From the NCBI GenBank assembly GCA_964035575.1, contig OZ037853.1, positions 404,501-468,500 of the forward strand: a stretch of 64,000 bases of DNA. Direction: 5' to 3'. How positions within the stretch are numbered: the first letter of the stretch is position 1; each line of letters opens with the position of its first letter. The DNA is from Rhynchopus sp. YZ270_cl-10 (taxonomy: Eukaryota; Euglenozoa; Diplonemea; Diplonemida; Diplonemidae). This document shows positions 21,296 through 31,948 of the stretch, in pieces. The notes beneath the pieces were generated by a model, which had not been told where the DNA came from, ran no database searches, and saw only the letters and a list, made by a program, of their open reading frames with translations. Both the position numbers and the translations under genes were made by a program.

Positions 21296-21973
21296 TGTCG
21301 CCCCAACAACCAGCTATACAGCTATTACCTCAGAGGGAATATGCACACAGGGGCCTACTGTTGCGAGTAGGCAACAACAATTTTTTTTTTGCTTTTTGAA
21401 AAACGGGGAGTGTGTGTCGAGGGGGGTGGAAATAGGGTTTGTGTTGGGGCACCCGATCCGTGTAGTGACCGTCACTCCTGTTGTGTGATGAAAGATTAAG
21501 ATATGATTTTTCAATGGAAAGATGGAGGAAAAAAGTTGACTTGAAATACAAAAAAAAAAAAACCCCCTCTTAAAACCCTCAGTTTTGGCTTTTTACTCTT
21601 TTGAAAACTTGGTTGTATTAGTGTAGACACCCGAGGATGCACTCCACTATACTTTTTGTTACGTCGACAATCGCCTAAAGACCCGCTTGGGGAACCTAAG
21701 GTCAGTACTCAACATTGGCCGAAGCCTTTGTACTACCGAAAGTCATCCTGAACCCTTAAGAGCAACTCTTATGAAAAAAACCCCCCTTTTTTCATTTTTC
21801 ATTTTTCATTTTTCCTTTTTTTATTCTCCCTCTCTTAATCACAACGAACAGCGAGCGGTATAGCAGGGGGGTGGTGGCTAAGGGGTCCTTTTTTTCTTGG
21901 TACTGTCAAATGTAAATTGGACGTACCGTGGCGAGGGTTTTGTTCCGAAGCAGAACCCCCCCCCCCCCCCCCC
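21296..21973. other. PP4 5' flank and repeat-rich DNA
   Basis: Upstream region of the phosphatase gene. It contains a partial CTTGAAATACAAA motif (21540), the 50-bp dispersed motif (21601-21650) and a following 110 bases that resemble 12690-12820. A run of about 20 C closes it at 21957-21976. No promoter element chosen. Confidence 0.5.
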
Positions 21974-22120
21974 CCCTAGGGCAGTGATTATAGAATTCGA
22001 CGAATTCTATAGATTTCGATTTATAGAATTCGTTGATCGTTCGAATTCGCTGAACGATCAGCGAATTTTGGGAAACTGAGGGTAGTACAGGGGGATAGGG
22101 GGTTTTTTTCACAATGAGTA

Positions 22121-22811
22121 CATTTGGCCATTTCCCGGGCACCTCCGGGCGAATCCTGCCCCCAAAATAGGGTGTCTGGGCCCTGTGGGGCTAAATTCAC
22201 CCTCTAGGTGCCCCGAAATACAAAAAAAATTGAAAAATATGGTGAAAAATAGGCTCTTTTGGCCTTTTGGGCAACATAGCCGGTTTTGACCAAATTTCCA
22301 AAAAAATCAAAAAAAAGCCCAAAAAATAGACGAAAAAAGGCGTGTCTGCACACAATTTCGACCCAAAAATGTGTTTTGAGTCAATTGAAAACAGGGTTTC
22401 ACCCTTTTGACAATTTTTTTGACGTTTTTTTGTGTTTTTAGGTGAAAAAACGCATGAGGTGGACCGGGGTTGGACCGGGGACAAGAAAAACACAAACAAG
22501 GCGTCGCAAAATTGTCTAAAGTGTGAAAAACCGGTTGCAATTGACTCAAGCCACGTATTTCCGTCGAAATTGTGTCCAGAGACGCCCTTTTTTCGTCTAT
22601 TTTTTGGGCTTTTTTTGATTTTTTTTTGGAGACACCATTTTTAGTCAAAAACCGGCCATTTTGCCTAAGGTTAAAATAGCCTATTTTCACCATATTTTTC
22701 AATTTTTTTTGTATTTTGTGGTACCTGGAGGGTGAATTTAAGCCCACAGTGCCCAGATATATAATTTTGGGGGCAGAACTCGCCCGGGGGTGCCCGGGAA
22801 ATGGCCCAATG
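22121..22811. mobile_element. 690-bp foldback element (long imperfect palindrome)
   Basis: The left arm (22121-22430) is mirrored by the right arm (about 22455-22811): ATTTGGCCATTTCCCGGGCA against its complement near 22790-22811, and the match continues across most of both arms with scattered differences. It holds no gene. Bases 21982-22090 before it are made of short EcoRI-site-like palindromes (GAATTC). Confidence 0.8.
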
Positions 22812-22979
22812 CTGAAAAAAATGAAAACCGGACAAAAATTTACATGCACGGCGGGGTCCACACACCCGAGGGTCCGTAAATTTTACGGACCCTCTTTACG
22901 GACCCTCAAGTGCGGACCCGGGTCCGTAATTACGGACCCTAGGGTACGTAATTACGTGGTCTAAGGTGGGAAATCACTG

Positions 22980-24910
22980 TTTGGATGTGTGACTGCTGGT
23001 CGAAAAGCCCTGGGAGCAAACCGAGTGGTACACAGGTACCACATGATAGACCATGATCATGTGGGCCTATCCCAAGTTACATACCGAAAAAAGTCGTGAG
23101 CTCGGTTAGTTGTCAAAGACGTCTTCCACCATGCACTGAGGAGATAATGATCCAACAATTTACAAGAAAGATTACTTAACCTACTGCTGGAAATTGCCAG
23201 GTCGTAGTAACACACAAAGTGTGCCTCCGTTCGGGAAGACCGGATATTCTAGAGACCAAAAAGGCCTCAAGAATATCTTCCGGTAGTCAAGGTATAACCG
23301 AGTGAACGGCCCAAGACCCCCGTGGAGAAGTTAAATGTTGTAATGCTATCAAGTAGAAACTGCGAACACTGTCTTACCCTCCTCAATACATGGTGGAATA
23401 TTTCTTTGACAACAAACCGAGCTCAAGAGTTTTTAAACTTCCCTGAGGGAATGCGAGACGCAAAATTTACCACCAGACCCTGTCTTCGTGCACCTTCGGT
23501 GCAACGCTGCAGACAGGCCAAACTGCGTTGGACTCAGAGGAATGCCTGCTGTGCAGTGTATCAATGAGAACCAAGTCCCAGCAACAAGGGGCGCCTTTTG
23601 GCGGGCGTTGTTGAGGGTGTTTGGGGTGCAAAGTTTTCCACAATTTTGATGCGCGGGTACAGAAGTGTTGTCTTGTTCTTTCATCTTTAGGAATGTAAAT
23701 GTCAATCGCGTTTAACTACCACTAGGGCTTGTTCAGTGAACCCACAAGGGGTCGAAGGGGGTTGGTTATCCCATAGCTATCAAAGGTTGTGTCGACCAGG
23801 CTAATCCACTATGTTACGCTGTACGTTGTTAAATCCGAAGAAATAACACTTTAGCAGCCGCAGGAAGTTTGTTAAAAAGAGTGCCTCACGCTACACAAAC
23901 CACCACCCGCGATTGACTTAGATGTTATAACAAAGAGAATTCAGAACAAAACAACACCCTGCCCCATACACACTAAATTGTCATGCTTCAAGAGCATGCC
24001 TGGGCCAAAATTACTGTTGACCAAAAAGGCAACAAGACCACCCACAAGGAGTGTGAATTGTGCACTGGTTTTCTGGGGGAACGCAATATTTTCTTGTGTC
24101 TAGTCCTCCGCAAGCAGAGGACAGACTTTCCGGAAGGTTTCCAAAGTCGAATTTCTTGCACTAGCTATGCTCCCTTGGTTAATGGCTATAGCAGTGACTG
24201 ACTAAGTGTACCCACCCCCCTCCACCCAGATCTTCGTCCGCAAACTCAGAATAGATTGATGCGGGTAGATTTTGAGTTGTTGAATGTCGGACCGCGGTGA
24301 AGCTTCTCATCGCAATCGCGGGTGCAGTTCAGACTTCACGATCCTGTATAAGTGTAAATGTGGGGTGTGATTAAGTTATGGTATACAAACGTAGTAGTCG
24401 GGAAAGGTGAGGTTAATAAAAAAGGCTATTTATTGCCGTGAAATAAGATAGATTTTTTCCACGCTACAGGTCGAGAGAGTGACCTGCTGCACAAATGGTT
24501 CGAGTGAAGCGAGGTGAATTATGTGAAGCAGGTAACGAGCGCCTGTGGAACCAAATAGAAACGTAACACTCATCACACGATAAAACCCATGGGAGAGGTT
24601 GTGGTGAAACGCACACACCTCGACCTGAGGAGTGGCTCTGCAGCGCGGTTCGTCCCCAGAACCGCAAGTGTGTTCAAAATGCTTTGTTTCTATTTCCTCC
24701 TTCATGTCATGAGGTGACACAAAATGATTGGTGCGTAAAAAAATAGCTATTTAATAGTGTGAACATTACGCGTTTATTTCGAGTTGAAAACACGAACAAG
24801 TTGAAATATGCGGCATTTTTTTGTTCAATCTTCACTAGTAACTGAAAGTTAAACATAATTACATACCTTGTCTTCCCCGTAACCTGCGCCTTCGCTGCTT
24901 TTAAGGTGCT
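22980..24910 (-). mobile_element. Second copy of the element C interior, inverted
   Basis: About 23140-24900 is the reverse complement of about 1985-3460, with small differences throughout. The outer GGGAACC-rich termini of element C are absent here; instead the copy extends about 170 bases further left. On the + strand 23322-23700 mirrors the Cys-rich, possibly piggyBac-derived codons noted in copy 1. No intact gene. Confidence 0.8.
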
Positions 24911-24920
24911 TTCTCTGGGT

Positions 24921-25808
24921 GCCCAGTACCCAGTACCCAGTACCCAGTACCCAGTACCCAGTACCCAGTACCCAGTACCCAGTACCCAGTACCCAGTACC
25001 CAGTACCCAGTACCCAGTACCCAGTACCCAGTACCCAGTACCCAGTACCCAGTACCCAGTACCCAGTACCCAGTACCCAGTACCCAGTACCCAGTACCCA
25101 GTACCCAGTACCCAGTACCCAGTACCCAGTACCCAGTACCCAGTACCCAGTACCCAGTACCCAGTACCCAGTACCCAGTACCCAGCACCCAGTACCCAGT
25201 ACCCAGTACCCAGTACCCAGTACCCAGTACCCAGTACCCAGTACCCAGTACCCAGTACCCAGTACCCAGTACCCAGTACCCAGTACCCAGTACCCAGTAC
25301 CCAGTACCCAGTACCCAGTACCCAGTACCCAGTACCCAGTACCCAGTACCCAGTACCCAGTACCCAGTACCCAGTACCCAGTACCCAGTACCCAGTACCC
25401 AGTACCCAGTACCCAGTACCCAGTACCCAGTACCCAGTACCCAGTACCCAGTACCCAGTACCCAGTACCCAGTACCCAGTACCCAGTACCCAGTACCCAG
25501 TACCCAGTACCCAGTACCCAGTACCCAGTACCCAGTACCCAGTACCCAGTACCCAGTACCCAGTACCCAGTACCCAGTACCCAGTACCCAGTACCCAGTA
25601 CCCAGTACCCAGTACCCAGTACCCAGTACCCAGTACCCAGTACCCAGTACCCAGTACCCAGTACCCAGTACCCAGTACCCAGTACCCAGTACCCAGTACC
25701 CAGTACCCAGTACCCAGTACCCAGTACCCAGTACCCAGTACCCAGTACCCAGTACCCAGTACCCAGTACCCAGTACCCAGTACCCAGTACCCAGTACCCA
25801 GTACCCAG
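24921..25808 (-). repeat. TGGGTAC heptamer minisatellite, about 127 copies
   Basis: Tandem CCCAGTA on the + strand for about 888 bases, with one variant unit (CCCAGCA near 25186). It is the inverted, threefold longer counterpart of the array at 1683-1976, in the same position relative to the element C interior. The open frames over it on both strands follow from a stop-free 7-nt unit. Confidence 0.98.
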
Positions 25809-26134
25809 TCACAGGTACACAGATACACAGGTACACAGGTAAAACCCGTTAAAATTGTGTGTGAAAGTTAAAAATAGCTATATTTGCATTTCATTGAGGA
25901 CACATAGGCCCACCAAGGGCAATTTTGTGATGTCAAAAAAAATTTTTTTTCGGCCCAAAAATTGACTTGTTTTCGGTAAAACCCACTAAAAATTGTGGTA
26001 CTCTAAACTGCGTTTTAGACCCCCACAGATGCTCAAAAGTGCCAAATTTTGCTTTTAATGGCCTCAAATCGTCGAAATTAGCCCTAAACGGGGGCAAAAA
26101 AAAATTTTCGAGAGTCCCTTTCCCTGGGAGGCTC

Positions 26135-26220
26135 CGTAATTACGTACCCTAGGGTCCGTAATTACGGACCCTAGGGTACGTAATTACGGACCCTAGGGTA
26201 CGTAATTACGTACCCTAGGG
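26135..26220. repeat. Palindromic TACGTAATTACG repeats
   Basis: Three to four alternating units of GGTCCGTAATTACGGACC and GGTACGTAATTACGTACC separated by CTAGGG. hAT copy 2 inserted into the last CCCTAGGG. Related palindromes lie at 22860-22955. Confidence 0.88.
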
Positions 26221-28934
26221 CAGTGCGCCTAGGAAACGGTCAACGTTTCCCAAAAGGAAACGTTGACGTTTCCCAGATTCTTGGGAAACGTTGAGGAAAC
26301 GCTAAAGAAACGTTGCAAGGGGTTTTCTTTAGTTAACACATAGTATTTGACAAAACGCTCAAGACCCTCGCGAAAAGTCGCACGTCTGTGTATCCCCTCC
26401 CCGCTTGTTTTCTCCTCTCTCTTTTCTCCCCCGTTCTCCGACGCTTTCTGCACTTCAGACAAACACATTTATACCGTAGATTTGCATAATGCCCAAAAGG
26501 AAGGCGGATGACGCGTGGGACTACGTGAAGGTTGTGGAAGGTGCAGGGACAAAGCTCCGGAAGGTGGAGTGCACCTTTTGTGATAAGAAATTCTCAGTGT
26601 CGTCTGCGGGGAGGATCAAAGAACACCTCCTTGGGAAGGGGTCGTCAGTGACTGCGTGCTCCCCAAAAGACGACAAGAAGGATGAGTTTGAAATAGCAAA
26701 AGCGAAGTTGCAGAACACAGAGGCGAAGGTAACGCAGCAGAAGGACAACAAACAAACGTCGCTAGACCCCTTTCTCACACGCGTAACCACCAAGATCGAA
26801 GCCATGCAGAGTATTAGGGACTTCTTCTACGAAGAGTGCATTCCCTTCCGGAAAGCAAAGAGCCGCTCATTCATGACGTTAGTCATGATGTTGTCGCGGA
26901 TGTCTCAATCTGAGGCATCCGAGTTCAAGCCGCCATCCCCCGACGACCTTGCAGGCGAACTACTGCAGGAGTACGTCGCAGAGATGGACAAACTCTGCGA
27001 AAAGGGCATGCTTGCCGAAGCAAAGTTCGGGCTGTCGTTATTGTCGGACGGCTGGACTGATTGCAACGACAGGTCCATCTTTAACGGGATCGTGAGTACG
27101 TCCACATCGACGTACTATGTAGATAACAAGACGAGCAAGAGAAAAACTATGGCCGCGATCGCAGACTATATCTGCTCCCTTCCTGTGCTTATCCCCGAGG
27201 AGGTAAGGTCGAAGCTGATACACATTTGTGTTGATGGGGCATGCAAGGAGGCCCTCCCCTTAATTCGAGCCCGGGTTGAGAAGGTGTTAACGTCTGTTTG
27301 TGTTCTCCACACCTATGATCTTCTTTTAGAAGATCTAGGTGACTCCTCCAAAGCGAGCACAAAGGAAGAATTCAAATTCTTCAATGAAGTCGTGCACAAA
27401 GCTACGGCGTTGGCGAAGTGGGTGAAGACACGCCAGCGCTTGGTCACACTTCTTGAGGAGAGGTCCGACAAGAGGCTGCTGCTACCTGTGGACACTCGCT
27501 TTGGAAGCTTTTTTATCATGATGCAACGGTTGCTGGACTTGAAAGGGCCGCTGCGTGAGATGTTTGCTGGTGAAGGCTTTGGCGAGTGGAAGGCTCAGCT
27601 AAGGAGTGCGGATGCGAAGGCCACAGCTACCGAATGGGCGTCGGTTGTGCTCCAGGACGCCTTCTGGAAGAAGCTGGAGGGGGCGTGGCACATTGGAGAT
27701 GTGATCTTCACCGTGTTGAAGCGTTACGACAACGACGACGCGTCGGGGAACAGCGCTTCCGTGGAGTACGTGAAGGAGGGTTTCGCCGAGCTGAAGAAGA
27801 ACATCGAAGCGCTACCCATAACTCAATTCCTCACGGCAGCACGTAAGCAAAAAATTGCAGACAGGGTGAACACCAGATGGAAATACGTTGCAGCCCCCAT
27901 CCACAACGCGGCACATGCACTGTCACCAACATTCCGCCTGACAGCGAGGGATGACGATGAGTCTAAAGCAGGGCTGAAGGTATGTATGGCAGGTGACCTT
28001 CGCATAATCTGCTTTACTACAGGAGGCGCTGCTGCGGTATTATGATGAAGAGAAAGCACTGCAAGCTTTGGAAGAGTACGAAAACTGGAGCACGCAAAAT
28101 TTCGGTGTACTAGAAGAAAAGGCGATCGCGTCGAAGTGGGGTGGACACAAGTGGTGGTCCATGTTCGGAGCAGAATGGCCTCTGCTCAAAGAGCTGGCAA
28201 CAATCATGCTCGCTCAAACTTCATCTGTTGGTGCGGCTGAGAGAGGTTGGAGCTGCTACGGCGACGTAAAAACCAGGAAGCGCAATGGGTTGTCAGCCAG
28301 CACGGCTGACAAACTTACACGCATTCTGTACAACAAGAGGAACACGTCCACCACCCACGTCGTGGCCGGTTACTGGGAGCTTGACGAGGTGGTGCTAGGA
28401 GACGACAGTGTGGATGGAATCGAAGGATGATTTTTTTTTTGTTTTTTTTTGTTTTTTTTTACGTTCTTTGTTTTCATTGTGTTTTTTTCCTGTTGAAACT
28501 GCGCATTTTCAACACCTACTTTTTTGTCTTTGTTGGTATCCAATAAAGAACCCCAGGTAGGTTGACCTCAAAAAAAAATCTCAGCGACTTGTTTTTTCTT
28601 GGGTGGGGTTGTAACAATCTCAGCTTGGGCGGAGTGCAGTATCTGTCCTCAGATCAGTTTGGAAGCCATCCCGACATCTTTTATGATGTCCCAACTGAGT
28701 ATTGTCACCACTCATGTACAATTTTTTGTGATGTTGTTCCTGTTGTGACGCTGTGGTGATAAAGACATCGTCGCGGGGGGTTTTTTTTTGTTTTCCCCGT
28801 TTCCCTTCACGTTTCCCAAAACCACGTTTCGTAACGTTTCCAACAAAGAAACGCCAACGTTTCCCGTTTCCCAACGTTTCCGTTTCCCAGTTTTTTGGGA
28901 AACGTGCGTTTCCCCACGTTTCCTAAAAGCACTG
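26221..28934 (+). mobile_element. Complete hAT transposon, copy 2
   Basis: Length 2714 bp, same termini as copy 1, flanked by a different 8-bp target duplication, CCCTAGGG (26213-26220 and 28935-28942). The different flanks show a true second insertion and not an assembly echo. The two targets are alike (CCTTAGGG and CCCTAGGG), which hints at target preference. Confidence 0.97.
26489..28430 (+). CDS. hAT transposase, copy 2
   Basis: Exons 26489-27979 and 28023-28430, same 43-nt intron, same 632-residue product as copy 1: BED finger, DUF659-like core and C-terminal dimerisation region. No difference to copy 1 was seen at the protein level. Two such copies within 11 kb point to very recent, perhaps local, transposition. 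Confidence 0.95.
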
Positions 28935-29035
28935 CCCTAGGGTACGTAATGACACTCCGTAAAGAGGGAGTGTCCTAACATGCCGTTTTACGGACCCTCG
29001 GGGTGTGCGGACCCCGCCGTGTGGGAGTCGGACCC

Positions 29036-29038
29036 CCT

Positions 29039-29072
<34 letters not shown>
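29036..29072 (+). repeat. Poly(C) tract, more than 30 bases
   Basis: A pure C run of about 33, after ccccctac. Others lie at 15609-15622, 19388-19406 and 21957-21976; two of these four abut hAT-type CTAGGG/TTAGGG target sequence. Confidence 0.95.
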
Positions 29073-29076
<4 letters not shown>

Positions 29077-29439
29077 TTACTGAGAAAAGGTCAAATAACA
29101 GGGAAAAAGGAGGACGCTGACATTCCTCGCCTACACCTAACAATTACTTCATATACGTTGTATTCTACTGAATAAAACGTATAATAATCGTACTGTGCAT
29201 ACGGGCCGAGTCGGGCCGACTCAGCCTGAGTTCTGGCTGAGCCCAGGCTGAGTTATATATACCGGACTGAGCCCAGGCTGAGTGAGTCAGTCCAGACTCA
29301 GTCTGGAGTATTTATTTTATTCGGGAGTATTTTTCTGCCCGACTCGAAACGAACATTCCGTTGAACTGACCAGCACCTCAAAATCCCAGATCTCAAATCA
29401 CTGCTGTTATTTGACCCCATCCCCAGTAAAAACAGGGGG
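29068..29439. mobile_element. 372-bp MITE-like element
   Basis: CCCCCTGTTTTACTG plus GGTCAAATAACAG at the left are mirrored at 29404-29439. Inside (29205-29340) are repeated palindromic GGCTGAG, GACTGAG and CCCAGGCTGAG units. No coding capacity; target duplication not resolved because of the C run. Confidence 0.7.
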
Positions 29440-29544
29440 AATGTTTTATTTTTAGACAAGAGGAACCGGCATTATTCGCAACGAAAAGCTTTTAATACAG
29501 AGGACTGAACAGAATTAGGTGTTTCGTTGAAACAAAAAGCAGTG

Positions 29545-30959
29545 TTAACCCTTTACGGACCACGACCGATTTTTTCGATTTGCTAGGATCTTCTCTCCCG
29601 TAGGTAAAATGTGATCTGATGCATATTTTTGATCGTACCTGGCCGCAATTGAAAGATTTTGAGCAGATCTTTCAAATGGAGCAGAAATCGAAATAAAATG
29701 AGAAAAATGGAAAATGGAAAATTGAGGAGAGCTGATATTTTTTTCTGAAAATTTTGAAGAAAAAAATTATTCCGGCTGCGCACCTGTTTTTTCGGTTTTC
29801 GAAAATGGCTTTATTTGAAAGATCGGTTCAAAATCTTTCAAAAGAAAAAAAAATCGATCAAAAAGTCCTAGTAGATAATGTCTCACTGCATGGAGAGAAG
29901 GTACCAACCAACTACATATACCGTAATTGTACAGAGGTTGGACAGTACAAAAGTTGGGGCTTTTGGGACTTTTGGCCAACTTGGCATGGTGCTGAACAAA
30001 GGTGAACGCCGCATCCCACGCACATGTAATCTGTTTTCAGACGCCTGTTTCCCAAGCAAGAAGAAGTTGTCGACCAACACCCTCCTGCCAGTGTCTCTGT
30101 ACCTTGACCGTGTTGATATAGATTTTGTACCCCTCCCTGTGGCTTTCCGTACCCTCCCGCCGAAATTTCGAAGGGACCCTCCGAAAAAATTTTTTTTGGT
30201 CGCGAAAATCGGTCCAAAAACGGTCTAGATTGCCCCATGCGTGGCATTCCGGGCAATTTGAGGGCAATTTGGCGTGCAAGAGCCATGTGTGGGGCACCAT
30301 GTGCCCCCATGCTGCACCCCTTATACAGGGTTTTTACAGGCAAAAAATGAAAAACGACAGTCGGGCACAAAAAGCCACGGATCGGGGCACAAAGTTACAT
30401 CCCACCCTCCCTTGGCCCTCGGGACTCCTTTCGGGAGGTCAGGGCTTCCCTCGGGCCTTCGGCCCTCGGGGAGCCCTGACCTCCCTCAAGGGTCCCTCGG
30501 GCTTTGGCGGGAGGGAGGGAAATAACCATTCTGTACAATGTTCCTCAAAAGACAAAATGCAATAAATACACGGAGAAGAGGCACATCCAGTTCAGGGTCA
30601 GGAACTGCAACTACGCGTGTTACTTTTCCCAGTCGCGGGTATTTTCCATTATTTTAGTTTCGTTCTGAAGACCGTACAAAATGGTTCCCTGCACACCAAA
30701 GTTTGAATCCTCTGATGACTCAAGCGCGTCAGAATGGTACATTATTCCCCAAAAATGACCCAAAATACCCTATTATGTGATAATGCCGGGTGTGGATGAG
30801 AGGGGATGAGAGCGTCAAAAAAAATCGAATCTTGCGTCTTTTGAAAGATTTCGCACAAAATCTTCTCATTTAAAAAAAAAATCTTCAAAAAGTCCTAGTG
30901 GAAGCCAATTTAGGTGGTTGCGTGGACATATATGTCCCCTCTGGTCCTTAAAGGGTTAA
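29545..30959. mobile_element. Non-autonomous piggyBac-type element B' (inverted relative to B)
   Basis: Flanked by TTAA (29545-29548 and 30956-30959), termini CCCTTTACGGACCACGACCG and the mirror of CCCTTTAAGGACCAGAGG. It is the reverse complement of element B, without the 125-bp MITE of B and with its own insertion of about 400 bases (30133-30530). Comparison of the two gives the empty site of each insertion. Confidence 0.88.
30133..30530. mobile_element. About 400-bp insertion in element B'
   Basis: Absent from element B, where gattttttgtacaatg is continuous. The insertion is flanked by TGTAC-like sequence on both sides (possible 4-5-bp target duplication) and ends in a GC-rich hairpin (CCCTCGGG and GGAGGTCAGGGCTTCCCTCG). 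Class unknown. Confidence 0.65.
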
Positions 30960-31057
30960 AGAAGAAGAAAAAATATTGCAAGATGGCATGATTGGAGCAC
31001 AAAGTCTTGACAAAGTCTTTACAGTATACTCTGCAACCCTCTGACTGGTTGTTTTCC

Positions 31058-31441
31058 CTATTTGCCTCGCTGACGTCGCCATGCCTTGAGACGCCAGGCA
31101 CGCTGTATTGTACACGCTGCTGTGTCGTACCAGATCCTTTTGTGCTTTTCCCTTCGCTGCATGAGCAGGGCCTGCACACAGCGTTGCGAGACACGCCGGC
31201 GGTACCACCGTTGGATGCGTAGCGTCGGGCTCAGGAGCTTCCACTGCCTGAGGCGGCGTGCCTCGTCCTCCTGGACCTCTAGAGAGGAACGTTGAGACGT
31301 AGCAGCGTGGACACGTACACGTGTGGTCCCGTCAGCAGAAGCAGCCTCGTGGGTGTCAAGTGCCTCAATCTCCTTCCTCTGACGTGCTATACCCCGTATT
31401 CCCGTCCTCCGCAGTACTCCTGTATCGCATGCGATCGACAT
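31058..31441 (-). CDS. Short IQ-motif protein or gene fragment
   Basis: A 127-residue frame. The C-terminal half has two IQ-like calmodulin-binding stretches, RIQRWYRRRVSQRC and TIQRAWRLKAWRRQRGK, separated by a basic linker. IQ motifs bind calmodulin or related EF-hand light chains. The first half is not recognised. No neighbouring exon was found, so it could be the last exon or a remnant of a larger IQ protein. The 5' side runs into a copy of the dispersed repeats at 31675-31805. Confidence 0.5.
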   Translation of the reverse strand: MSIACDTGVLRRTGIRGIARQRKEIEALDTHEAASADGTTRVRVHAATSQRSSLEVQEDEARRLRQWKLLSPTLRIQRWYRRRVSQRCVQALLMQRREKHKRIWYDTAACTIQRAWRLKAWRRQRGK

Positions 31442-31948
31442 TGGTTGAAAAAAAAGTGAAAATATGAAATTCTGGGGGGTTTGTAGTGATTTGGGTGTGG
31501 GAGGGTGGTGGGGAGGGTGGGGGTAATAAAAAAAGGAGGGGGGAGACTTCTCGGAAAGCTAAACAGTTTTTGTACGAAAAAGGGGGGAATGGGGAAGGAG
31601 GAAGGAGGAGGGTGGAAACCCTCCCTGTTTGTGCACCCGAAACCGTGGGTGTGTGCGTTATTTTTTTTATTTTTTGAAAACTTGGTTGTATTAGTGTAGT
31701 CACCCCCCCGAGGATGCGCTCCACTATTGATATTTTCTGATAAATTGTTGGAGTAGTGTAGTTGCCTCGGTTGTGTTGCCACAGTTGTGCAATCTCCACT
31801 GTTTTCTTTCCTTACTTCAAAAACAAAAAGCTGAAAAGCAGAGTTTAAAAAAAAAAAGAAGAACAGCAAAAAAGAAAACAGTTTCCTATAAGACTCCTGC
31901 GTCGGCTCCACACATTTTTAAAATAAAATAACTTGCTGAGATGGTGCC
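31442..31948. repeat. Intergenic with dispersed motifs
   Basis: Purine-rich stretch (31480-31615), the 50-bp dispersed motif at 31675-31727 and the 75-bp repeat at 31730-31805 (inverted relative to 20657-20730). No gene seen. Confidence 0.7.

Larger units (their letters stand above)
22847..29021. mobile_element. Composite region bounded by inverted repeats, 6.2 kb
   Basis: CACGGCGGGGTCC at 22847 is mirrored at 29009-29021, and CCGAGGGTCCGTAAA with CCCTCTTTACGGA recur on both sides. Inside are TACGTAATTACG palindromes (22920-22955, 26135-26220, 28940-28955), an inverted copy of element C, a 0.9-kb minisatellite and hAT copy 2. It may be one element that has collected insertions, or a chance pairing of palindromic repeats. 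Confidence 0.55.

Noticed and set aside
21982-22979. A third hAT-like element from CAGTGATT (21982) to AATCACTG (22979)
   Set aside because: Ends could pair, but the 8 bases outside do not match (ccctaggg against tttggatg).
24921-25808. CRISPR array
   Set aside because: Seven-base units without spacers in eukaryotic DNA: a minisatellite.
24707-25871. Open frames of 300-370 codons over the heptamer array (also 1321-2058)
   Set aside because: The 7-nt unit lacks stops in every frame, so all frames are open. The VLGTGYW and PSTQYPV proteins are artefacts.
15629-28934. The two hAT copies as an assembly duplication
   Set aside because: Flanks differ and each copy has its own 8-bp target duplication.
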